This document shows, in pieces, positions 8,434 through 13,955 of a DNA stretch of 15,266 nt. The stretch is from Lachnospiraceae bacterium UBA3711 (lineage in GTDB: Bacteria; Bacillota; Clostridia; Lachnospirales; Lachnospiraceae). Below the pieces are notes generated by a model. The model was not told the DNA's origin and did no database searches. It saw only the letters and a list, made by a program, of their open reading frames with translations. How positions within the stretch are numbered: the first letter of the stretch is position 1; each line of letters opens with the position of its first letter. The translations under genes were made by a program, and so were the position numbers. The stretch spans positions 1-15,266 of the forward strand of contig DFHY01000075.1 in assembly GCA_002371345.1 (NCBI GenBank). The letters run 5' to 3'.

Positions 8434-8533
8434 TTATTCTGCTCCACAGCGCAGGAGCAAAATAAAAGCTCTGGTCCGGCTATATGACAAATCACATAAA
8501 GAATGATTGCTACGCCCTGCGCCTGTAGAGCAG
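8434..8533 (-). ncRNA. Candidate structured RNA (ftsH 3' UTR or small RNA) with alternative folds
   Basis: On the minus strand, 8514-8533 (CTGCTCTACAGGCGCAGGGC) can pair with 8439-8458 to form an 18-bp stem with one bulged G and two G-U wobbles. The second arm can also fold locally: TTATTTTGCTCC and GGAGCAGAATAA (8454-8465 with 8434-8445) form a 12-bp stem with one G-U wobble and an 8-nt loop. The two folds share bases and exclude each other. All three wobbles are G-U in the minus-strand RNA and would be A-C mismatches on the plus strand, which points to a minus-strand transcript. No U-run follows, so it is not a simple terminator. I do not recognise an RNA family. It begins 17 nt after the ftsH stop. 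Confidence 0.4.
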
Positions 8534-8549
8534 AGTTCCGCGCCTTATC

Positions 8550-10355
8550 TCAGGCCTCAAACAATGCTTCAAATTCTTCGCGGCTCAGCTTCTCCTTCTC
8601 AAGAAGCAGTTCGGCAGACCTGTCGAGGACATCGCGTTTTTCCGAGATCATGCTGCGGGCCGTTTCGTAAGCTTCGTCAATAATCTTCTTGACTTCCTCG
8701 TCAATTATGGACGCAACCCGCTCTCCGTACTGCCTGGTATGCGCAAGATCCTTGCCGATAAAGATCTCATCCTCGCCCTGTTCATAATTGATCAGGCCAA
8801 GTCTGTCCGAGAAGCCGTACTTGGTCACCATAGCCCTGGCGATCGCTGTCGCCTGCTTGATATCCTGCGATGCGCCTGTAGTGACATCTCCGATCACCAG
8901 TTCCTCGGCAACCCTTCCCCCGAGAGATACAACTATGCTCTGCAGCATCCTCCCTCTGGTTTCAAACATCTCATCCCGTTCGGGGAGCGGCATCGTATAT
9001 CCGGCGGCGCCGTGTCCTGTCGGTATTATGGAGATCGTGTGCACCGGTCCGACATCAGGAAGCATATGAAACAGGATCGCGTGCCCGGATTCATGGTAAG
9101 CGGTGATACGCTTCTCCTTCTCCGATATCAGGCGGCTGTGCTTCTCGGAGCCGATCCCGATCCGGATAAATGCGTGCTCAATATCGCTCTGCTTCAGAAA
9201 TGTCCTCTGATCCTTCGCCGCGTTGATGGCGGCTTCGTTCATCAGGTTCTCCAGGTCCGCGCCGGTGAAGCCGGCAGTGGTGCGGGCTATGGTGTTCAGA
9301 TCGACGTCATCCGCAAGCGGCTTCTTCCTCGAGTGGACCTTCAGGATCTCGAGGCGCCCCTTGACGTCAGGACGTCCTACATGAACCTGCCTGTCGAACC
9401 TGCCCGCGCGAAGAATTGCAGGATCAAGAATGTCGACCCTGTTGGTAGCCGCCATCACAATGATGCCTTCATTTTCAGAGAAGCCGTCCATCTCCACGAG
9501 AAGCTGGTTCAGGGTCTGCTCTCTCTCATCGTGGCCGCCGCCCATTCCGGTGCCTCTCCGGCGCCCGACAGCGTCGATCTCATCGATGAATACGATACAT
9601 GGCTGATTCTTCTTCGCTTCCTCGAACAGATCCCTCACACGGCTCGCGCCGACGCCGACAAACATCTCAACAAAGTCGGAACCCGATATCGAAAAAAACG
9701 GTACTCCCGCCTCACCCGCGACCGCGCGGGCAAGAAGTGTCTTGCCGGTTCCCGGAGGGCCTACCAGAATCACGCCCTTCGGTATTCTGGCGCCGACGCC
9801 AAGAAACTTGTCCGGTTCCGACAGAAACTGCACCAGCTCCTCCAGCTCCTCCTTCTCCTCCTCAAGACCCGCGACATCCGAAAACGTCACCTTCTTCGCA
9901 GATGGAGTAAACATCTTCGCCCGGCTTCTCCCGAAGTTCATCATCATGGAGCCGCCGTTCTGCTGGCGGTTCATCATAGTGAAGAAGAGGAACATCATCA
10001 CTCCGATAAGAAGCATCGGAAGAAACGTCGAAAACAGCGTGCTGCGGCGCGAGATGTCCTGCACTCGTACAGTGACGTCATATTTTCCGGCCATCGCGAC
10101 GGCGTCATTGACGTCTGTGACATTCATTGACAGCTCTTCGTTGTCCGTGGTCGTAATCTTGAGCGATCCTGTCGGGACCTCCTCATTCTGAACGACCTCC
10201 ACCATCGAGACTTTGCCGTTCTCCAGCATGGATTTCAATTCGCGCGAGGTAATATCGCTGCGTCCGTTAAAGCTGTCCCTGAGCGTAAAGATCAGCAGTA
10301 TCAGCAATAACCCAAGTATCATGTAAAGGCCGGTCGCCCTTGTGCCCTTGTTCAA
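8550..10355 (-). CDS. ftsH: ATP-dependent zinc metalloprotease FtsH
   Basis: FtsH is a hexameric, membrane-anchored AAA protease that extracts and degrades membrane proteins and unstable regulators. The order of parts is: membrane helix (about 9-25), an extracytoplasmic domain of about 80 aa, second membrane helix (about 107-128), AAA ATPase, and M41 zinc protease. The ATPase has GPPGTGKT at 199-206, IVFIDEID at 254-261, and the arginine-finger region RAGRFDR at 316-322. The zinc site is HESGH at 421-425 with the third ligand probably D498 in GASQDIK. The protein ends soon after the protease domain, at 601 aa, without the longer C-terminal tail of E. coli FtsH. I placed the start at the TTG at 10355, because GAGGAG lies 9 nt before it. 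Another in-frame TTG at 10361 abuts the hpt stop with only 3 nt of spacing. The gene follows hpt as in many Bacillota. Confidence 0.97.
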   Translation of the reverse strand: MNKGTRATGLYMILGLLLILLIFTLRDSFNGRSDITSRELKSMLENGKVSMVEVVQNEEVPTGSLKITTTDNEELSMNVTDVNDAVAMAGKYDVTVRVQDISRRSTLFSTFLPMLLIGVMMFLFFTMMNRQQNGGSMMMNFGRSRAKMFTPSAKKVTFSDVAGLEEEKEELEELVQFLSEPDKFLGVGARIPKGVILVGPPGTGKTLLARAVAGEAGVPFFSISGSDFVEMFVGVGASRVRDLFEEAKKNQPCIVFIDEIDAVGRRRGTGMGGGHDEREQTLNQLLVEMDGFSENEGIIVMAATNRVDILDPAILRAGRFDRQVHVGRPDVKGRLEILKVHSRKKPLADDVDLNTIARTTAGFTGADLENLMNEAAINAAKDQRTFLKQSDIEHAFIRIGIGSEKHSRLISEKEKRITAYHESGHAILFHMLPDVGPVHTISIIPTGHGAAGYTMPLPERDEMFETRGRMLQSIVVSLGGRVAEELVIGDVTTGASQDIKQATAIARAMVTKYGFSDRLGLINYEQGEDEIFIGKDLAHTRQYGERVASIIDEEVKKIIDEAYETARSMISEKRDVLDRSAELLLEKEKLSREEFEALFEA

Positions 10356-10361
10356 AATCAA

Positions 10362-10892
10362 TTACTCCTCTGTCAGTGACAATACTCCAATATAAGGCAG
10401 GTTCCGGTATCTCTGATCATAATCCAGCCCGTACCCGACAACGAACTCGTCAGGAATCCTGAATCCCTGATAGTCTACATCCACATCCACCTCACGGCGC
10501 TCCGGCTTGTCAAGCATGGTGCACAGACGGATAGACGCCGGATGCCGGCTGGAAAGATTCTGCAGAAGGTAGCTGAGCGTGCGCCCGGAGTCAATAATGT
10601 CCTCGACAACCAGAACATCCTTTCCGACGATAGACTCATCCAGATCCTTGATCAGCTTGACCACTCCGCTGGACTTAGTGCCCGCCCCGTAGCTGGATAC
10701 CGACATAAAATCCATCGTTACCGGCACTGTGATCCGCTTCGCCAGCTCACAGATAAAGAAGATGCTCCCCTTCAGTATTCCGATCAGATGCACCTGCTTC
10801 CCGGCATAGTCCTGGCTGATCTGCTCGCCGAGCTGCGCTATCCTCTCATCTACCTTGTCTTCCGGAATCAGTACTCTTACGGTTTCCTTCAT
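10362..10892 (-). CDS. hpt: Hypoxanthine phosphoribosyltransferase
   Basis: This purine-salvage enzyme converts hypoxanthine (and often guanine) plus PRPP to IMP or GMP in the cytoplasm. The protein is 176 aa, the usual size. It shows the GILKGS loop near 38-43, the flexible-loop SSYG at 66-69, the PRPP-binding motif VVEDIIDSGRT near 95-105, and the purine-binding PDEFVVGYGLDY near 157-168. The ATG start has GAGGAGG 5 nt upstream, and this ribosome binding site overlaps the tilS stop 10 nt away. The stop codon directly abuts the ftsH start region. In Bacillus subtilis the HprT and TilS proteins from the equivalent operon also act together as regulators of ftsH; whether that holds here is unknown. 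Confidence 0.96.
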   Translation of the reverse strand: MKETVRVLIPEDKVDERIAQLGEQISQDYAGKQVHLIGILKGSIFFICELAKRITVPVTMDFMSVSSYGAGTKSSGVVKLIKDLDESIVGKDVLVVEDIIDSGRTLSYLLQNLSSRHPASIRLCTMLDKPERREVDVDVDYQGFRIPDEFVVGYGLDYDQRYRNLPYIGVLSLTEE

Positions 10893-10902
10893 TCTGTCCT
10901 CC

Positions 10903-12348
10903 TCATTCAGACCTGCAGCCGCTCTCCCGCGCGGAAATGTCCCCGCCCGGATCAGACGGCACAGCTTTCACCCTTATCCGGACAGCCCTTACGCCGTCCC
11001 TGACTCTGGCTCCCTCGCTGATCCTCATACCGACGACCCACAGCACATGGCTTCCCTGCGCTATCAGCGGAAGAGAATCACGCTCACCGCGCGGAACCTT
11101 TTCATCGATCAGATAATCCTTCAGTTTCCTGCGCCCCATAGAAGAGTTGACAACAATATAGTCTCCCGGTCTCCTTGTCCGCAGGACAATATTCTGTTGT
11201 ATTGTATCATAAGCCAGATACTTCGTGTACTTCTTTTTCGGCACCTCTCCCCCGGACCAGGTAATATAAGAAACTTCCGCCTCAATCCTGCTGTTTTTCA
11301 GAGGAAAACAATACGTCCCGTCCCTGTCGAGAGGTATGATTTCCGATATCATTTCCGGATTTGAGCGTGTCAGCCTGAGGATCCCGTCCTCCGAGACGGC
11401 TCTCACGCCTCCGGGAAAGCACACGCTGCGCCCGCTTCTTCCGAACACAAGATCTTCCATGGCAAGTACATGCGCTCGTGTGATATCCTTTCCGCCGCCC
11501 TCACAGCATGAGATCAGGCGGTGAAGGATCCTCCGCCTGACGGCTCCGGGGCACCGCTTTATCTCATCCCGGTCGGCAGTCCAGTCAGATCCGGCTCCTT
11601 CACCCCTGCTTATAATTACGCTCTCCCACGCCCGCTCCGCCCGGGCCTCGAGCCATTCATCCTCGCATAGAATATCTGATGCCGCCTGGGCAATATGGCT
11701 GACAGCCTCAGGATTCAGCTTCTCCAGCAGCGGAAGCACCTCCAGCCTGATGGCGTTTCTGGTAATATCCGTATCCGCGTTCGTGCTGTCCGTCCGCCAT
11801 GATACGTTCTTCTGTACCAGGTAGTCTTCGATCTGGTCTCTGCCGCACTCCAGCATAGGTCTGATCACGGTCAGCGCGCCATCCCTGCGTACCGGGCGTA
11901 TCCCGGCCAGACCGCTCAATGAGCTTCCCCGGATCAGGTTCCAGAGGACCGTCTCAGCCTGGTCCATCCGGTGATGGGCCGTCGCTATAATACTGATTCC
12001 CTCAGCATCCGCGGCATCTCTCAGAGCCTTCCAGCGAAGCTCCCTGGCCGCCTCCTCCAGTGTCATGGAAGACGACTCTGCCGCTGCCGGCGCGTCCACA
12101 TGTACAACACTGACCGGAATCCCATACCCCACGCACAGGTTCCTGACATATTCACAGTCCTCAAGGCTCTCACTGCCGCGTATCCCATGCTCTACATGCA
12201 CCGCGTGAGGGCTGTATCCGAGGTCTTTGAGCGCAAGAAGCAGGCACACGGAATCCGCCCCTCCGGATACAGCAGTAAGGATGCGGCACGGCGCAATACC
12301 CATGCCATCCATGGCACGCTTTATTATAGCCGGTACAGTCTTATTCAT
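10903..12348 (-). CDS. tilS: tRNA(Ile)-lysidine synthetase
   Basis: TilS uses ATP and lysine to convert C34 of the CAU-anticodon tRNA(Ile) to lysidine, so that the tRNA reads AUA and is charged with isoleucine. It is normally essential. The N-terminal PP-loop ATPase motif is AVSGGADS at 26-33. The family stretch AHHRMDQAETVLWNLIRG follows, and a C-terminal TilS_C-type domain ends the protein (RRPGDYIVV, GRRKLKDYLIDEKVPR). Length is 481 aa from the ATG at 12348. That start puts the PP-loop at the usual distance from the N-terminus, with CGGAGG 12 nt upstream, a rather long spacing. The open frame continues 46 codons further upstream. That part runs through the repeat and terminator region and has no family similarity, so I excluded it. 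Confidence 0.94.
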   Translation of the reverse strand: MNKTVPAIIKRAMDGMGIAPCRILTAVSGGADSVCLLLALKDLGYSPHAVHVEHGIRGSESLEDCEYVRNLCVGYGIPVSVVHVDAPAAAESSSMTLEEAARELRWKALRDAADAEGISIIATAHHRMDQAETVLWNLIRGSSLSGLAGIRPVRRDGALTVIRPMLECGRDQIEDYLVQKNVSWRTDSTNADTDITRNAIRLEVLPLLEKLNPEAVSHIAQAASDILCEDEWLEARAERAWESVIISRGEGAGSDWTADRDEIKRCPGAVRRRILHRLISCCEGGGKDITRAHVLAMEDLVFGRSGRSVCFPGGVRAVSEDGILRLTRSNPEMISEIIPLDRDGTYCFPLKNSRIEAEVSYITWSGGEVPKKKYTKYLAYDTIQQNIVLRTRRPGDYIVVNSSMGRRKLKDYLIDEKVPRGERDSLPLIAQGSHVLWVVGMRISEGARVRDGVRAVRIRVKAVPSDPGGDISARESGCRSE

Positions 12349-12370
12349 ATGGCCTGTAATCCTCCGGGAG

Positions 12371-12473
12371 AAAGAACGCCCTGCGGAATCGGTCCGCGGC
12401 CGTACTGCTTCCTCATCATTGAGTTTATTTATCTCTGAACTATCGAAAAGAACGCCCTGCGGAATCAATCCGC
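12371..12473. repeat. Pair of 27-nt near-identical direct repeats upstream of tilS
   Basis: Segments 12371-12397 and 12447-12473 match in 25 of 27 positions, both beginning AAAGAACGCCCTGCGGAATC, and are offset by 76 nt. On the minus strand each contains a GCGGA-N5-TCCGC hairpin followed by a U-rich stretch. The copy at 12447-12473 is the core of a strong terminator. The copy nearest tilS has lost the outer stem pairs and sits just before the tilS ribosome binding site. A local duplication is the simplest origin. Confidence 0.75.
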
Positions 12474-12480
12474 AGAGCGC
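12446..12480 (-). terminator. Rho-independent terminator downstream of divIC
   Basis: On the minus strand GCGCTCTGCGGA (12469-12480) pairs with TCCGCAGGGCGT (12452-12463) around the loop TTGAT. This gives a 12-bp stem with two G-U wobbles. It is followed by TTCTTTT, ending at 12446. It lies 65 nt after the divIC stop and about 100 nt before the tilS start. If efficient, tilS needs its own promoter in the short gap, and I could not identify one confidently. Confidence 0.75.
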
Positions 12481-12544
12481 AGTCATGTCATATGATAATG
12501 CCGGGAGTTAAAGTGCCCTTTATTCCCCCTTTGATGTACGGATA

Positions 12545-12847
12545 TCACTGGGCAGGCTGGAAGATAACCTCGTCCGGATATACCAGCCCGAGCTTCTCTC
12601 TCGCAACTTTCTCAATATACGCGTTGGTGTGCGTGTAGCCGCGGAACGTCTCGATGCTCTCACCCCTGTCCTGCTCGTCCGTGATCTTCTGCTCCAGAGA
12701 TTCAATCTGCTGTGCATAAGTATCATTCTTATCCGCCAGCGACCGACACCTGATGGCGAGGGCTAGTATAGTAATACCTACTACGACGATAATCAATATC
12801 ATCCCTCTCCGGGTCTCCCTTGAAACAGGCTGCCTGTTCGACCGCAT
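12545..12847 (-). CDS. divIC: Septum formation initiator, DivIC/FtsB family
   Basis: This is a small bitopic membrane protein of the divisome, expected to act with FtsL and DivIB/FtsQ in activating septal wall synthesis. The protein is 100 aa. It has a short basic cytoplasmic N-terminus, one membrane helix (about 16-33, MILIIVVVGITILALAI), an extracytoplasmic coiled-coil segment (about 36-66), and the family-like end YIEKVAREKLGLVYPDE. I chose the ATG at 12847. The AGAGGTGG ribosome binding site is 5 nt upstream, whereas a GTG three codons further up lies inside that site. Its position between rqcP and tilS matches the conserved location of divIC in Bacillota, which supports DivIC over FtsL. 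Confidence 0.9.
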   Translation of the reverse strand: MRSNRQPVSRETRRGMILIIVVVGITILALAIRCRSLADKNDTYAQQIESLEQKITDEQDRGESIETFRGYTHTNAYIEKVAREKLGLVYPDEVIFQPAQ

Positions 12848-12878
12848 CACAACCACCTCTTAAAAAAACGTACTGCAG

Positions 12879-12941
12879 TATACTTTCCCGCAGCTTCCTT
12901 ATCCACGTATGACACACGGAAAAGATTTTCCTGAAAGTATA
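12879..12941. repeat. Inverted repeat TATACTTTC / GAAAGTATA in the divIC leader
   Basis: Perfect 9-nt arms at 12879-12887 and 12933-12941 are separated by 45 nt. The distal arm straddles the transcription start predicted from the promoter at 12945-12973, so only about 6 bp could pair in RNA. The intervening sequence contains a GGAAAAGATTTTCC palindrome, and a T7 run lies at about 12861-12868, just before the ribosome binding site. This may be a structured leader or an operator; function is unknown. Confidence 0.4.
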
Positions 12942-12944
12942 TTA

Positions 12945-12973
12945 ATTGTAATCTGCCAATCCGGCAAATTCAA
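12945..12973 (-). promoter_or_regulatory. Predicted sigma-A-type promoter for divIC
   Basis: The minus strand carries TTGAAT (12968-12973), a 17-nt spacer, and TACAAT (12945-12950). Transcription would start near 12938 and give a leader of about 90 nt before the divIC ATG. The match is good but not perfect, and rqcP read-through could also supply divIC. Confidence 0.6.
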
Positions 12974-13011
12974 GCCCAATTCAGATATTTGAATCAATTG
13001 TTACACAGATT

Positions 13012-13061
13012 TAATATTATGATGTGGAGGTCAGGGTGTTGGCCTTTACATCATCGTATTA
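13012..13061 (-). repeat. Hairpin downstream of rqcP
   Basis: Arms 13048-13061 and 13012-13025 pair 12 of 14 positions on the minus strand (TAATACGATGATGT with ACATCATAATATTA, two central mismatches) around a 22-nt loop. It starts 22 nt after the rqcP stop. There is no U-run, so a classical terminator is unlikely. It could be a 3'-end stabilising hairpin or part of the divIC upstream region. Confidence 0.4.
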
Positions 13062-13083
13062 CAGATAAAACATCTCAGCCGGA

Positions 13084-13323
13084 TCACAGGTATCTGAAAA
13101 GCTCCTGCGCCTCTTCCTTCCTGACAGTTTCAGCTACGCTCAGCACCTCCGCCTTCACGTTTCTGGTTCCGAACGCGATCTCTATGACATCACCCGGCTT
13201 AACCTGCGCAGAAGCCTTCGCCGCTTTTCCGTTGATCTGCACCCTTCCCGTATCGCATGCTTCGTTCGCGACGCTGCGGCGCTTGATCAGCCTTGAAACC
13301 TTTAAATACTTGTCGAGTCTCAT
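13084..13323 (-). CDS. rqcP: S4-domain RNA-binding protein RqcP (YabO family)
   Basis: RqcP is a small Hsp15-like protein. In Bacillus subtilis it binds 50S subunits carrying obstructed peptidyl-tRNA and works with RqcH to add alanine tails to stalled chains. The protein is 79 aa, essentially one S4 domain, with the typical opening MRLDKYLKVSRLIKRRSVAN and the later part GRVQINGKAAKASAQVKPGD. The ATG is preceded by GAGGG 5 nt upstream. Position next to divIC matches the conserved yabO locus. The yabP and yabQ genes that often follow it in spore formers are absent. A weak promoter (CTGTCA, 17 nt, TATTAA at 13340-13368) would give an almost leaderless mRNA and is doubtful. Confidence 0.92.
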   Translation of the reverse strand: MRLDKYLKVSRLIKRRSVANEACDTGRVQINGKAAKASAQVKPGDVIEIAFGTRNVKAEVLSVAETVRKEEAQELFRYL

Positions 13324-13368
13324 ACTACCCTCACAGCTATTAATATATTCAGCACTTTATGATGACAG

Positions 13369-13417
13369 CCTCCGAATCATCCCCGGACCGGCGTCCTCCC
13401 GAATGATTCTCCGGAGG
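13369..13417. repeat. Imperfect inverted repeat between hup terminator and rqcP
   Basis: CCTCCGAATCAT (13369-13380) matches the reverse complement of 13403-13417 except for a 3-nt bulge, so 12 bp can pair. The loop contains a smaller GGAC/GTCC stem. It lies 46-94 nt upstream of the rqcP start, next to the weak promoter candidate. It could be an operator, a leader structure, or a relic; I cannot tell which. Confidence 0.45.
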
Positions 13418-13451
13418 CCATGGGAAACAATGATTAAGTCAGTGTATCCTC

Positions 13452-13482
13452 AGAAAAAACGGAGCGGGAAAACCCGCTCCGT
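13452..13482 (-). terminator. Rho-independent terminator of hup
   Basis: On the minus strand a perfect 10-bp stem, ACGGAGCGGG with CCCGCTCCGT (13473-13482 and 13459-13468), closes a TTTT loop. TTTTTTC follows. It begins 26 nt after the hup stop, so hup is mainly monocistronic. Confidence 0.92.
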
Positions 13483-13507
13483 AAAAAAACTGATTTCGAT
13501 ATCCGGA

Positions 13508-13780
13508 TCAGTTCACCGCGTCCTTCAGAGCCTTGCCGGCCTTGAACTTCGGGCTCTTTGAAGCCTTGATCTTCATAGACTCACCAGTCTGAGGATTCCT
13601 TCCCTCACGGGCAGGTCTCTTCGCGACCTCAAAGGTACCAAACCCAACGATCTGAACCTTGTCGTCCTTCTTCAGGGCACCGCTCACTGTTTCAATGAAT
13701 GCCTTCAAAGCAGCCTCGGCATCCTTCTTGGAAAGCTCAGCACTCTCAGCCATCGCCGCGATCAATTCAGTCTTATTCAT
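13508..13780 (-). CDS. hup: DNA-binding protein HU
   Basis: HU is a histone-like dimer that bends and compacts DNA. The protein is 90 aa, the canonical length. The N-terminal helical dimerisation part is MNKTELIAAMAESAELSKKD. The beta-arm carries GFGTFEVAKRPAREGRNPQTG, with the intercalating proline at P63 in RNPQTG, and the lysine-rich C-terminus is usual. The ATG has GAAGGAG 7 nt upstream. It has a near-consensus promoter and a strong terminator of its own, consistent with high, independent expression. A hup gene just before rqcP is common in Clostridia. Confidence 0.97.
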   Translation of the reverse strand: MNKTELIAAMAESAELSKKDAEAALKAFIETVSGALKKDDKVQIVGFGTFEVAKRPAREGRNPQTGESMKIKASKSPKFKAGKALKDAVN

Positions 13781-13851
13781 AAGATTACTCCTTCTTCTCC
13801 TTTATAGGTTTTTTTTCGTCTTCCGTGACATAAGCACGGACACTAACATAT

Positions 13852-13880
13852 CTTATATCTCGACAAGCACCGTTTGTCAA
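13852..13880 (-). promoter_or_regulatory. Sigma-A promoter of hup
   Basis: The minus strand carries TTGACA (13875-13880), a 17-nt spacer, and TATAAG (13852-13857). The -35 box is perfect, the -10 box is near-perfect and the spacing is optimal. Transcription should start near 13845. The roughly 65-nt leader contains a TCCGTG/CACGGA hairpin and ends in the strong ribosome binding site. Confidence 0.88.
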
Positions 13881-13894
13881 GAGACAAGACCTTT

Positions 13895-13925
13895 GCCAAA
13901 ACGGGAATAAAAGCCAAAACGGGAA
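13895..13925. repeat. Two 13-bp direct repeats just upstream of the hup promoter
   Basis: GCCAAAACGGGAA occurs at 13895-13907 and again at 13913-13925, an 18-bp period. The nearer copy is 14 bp from the -35 box, in the zone where activators or UP-element contacts act. The identity is exact, but with only two copies function is a guess. Confidence 0.6.
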
Positions 13926-13955
13926 AGATGACACAGGCGTATCATACCGGAGTCA

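Larger units (their letters stand above)
8184..8549. other. 366-nt non-coding region between ftsH and the GH13 gene
   Basis: No credible gene occupies this stretch. Short open frames exist on both strands but lack ribosome binding sites and family features. It holds, in minus-strand order, a foldable segment (8434-8533), a strongly A+T-rich segment (about 8311-8430) containing a GGGGTTT/AAACCCC inverted repeat, a 13-bp hairpin (8247-8280), a 7-bp hairpin (8225-8242), and the GH13 ribosome binding site. The A+T-rich part is the likeliest place for a GH13 promoter, but I cannot assign -35/-10 boxes with confidence. I saw no catabolite-responsive (cre) site. Confidence 0.7.

Noticed and set aside
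8739..10130. A 463-codon open frame on the plus strand.
   Set aside because: It lies wholly antisense to ftsH, has no family signature, and has odd composition (His/Arg/Leu-rich). It is a shadow of ftsH codon bias.
12371..12473. Repeats as a CRISPR array or insertion-sequence ends.
   Set aside because: There are only two copies, no regular spacers, no transposase, and the hairpin plus U-run structure is explained by terminator function.
12349..12486. A 46-codon N-terminal extension of TilS.
   Set aside because: It reads through the repeats and the divIC terminator, has no similarity to TilS, and would put the PP-loop too far from the N-terminus.
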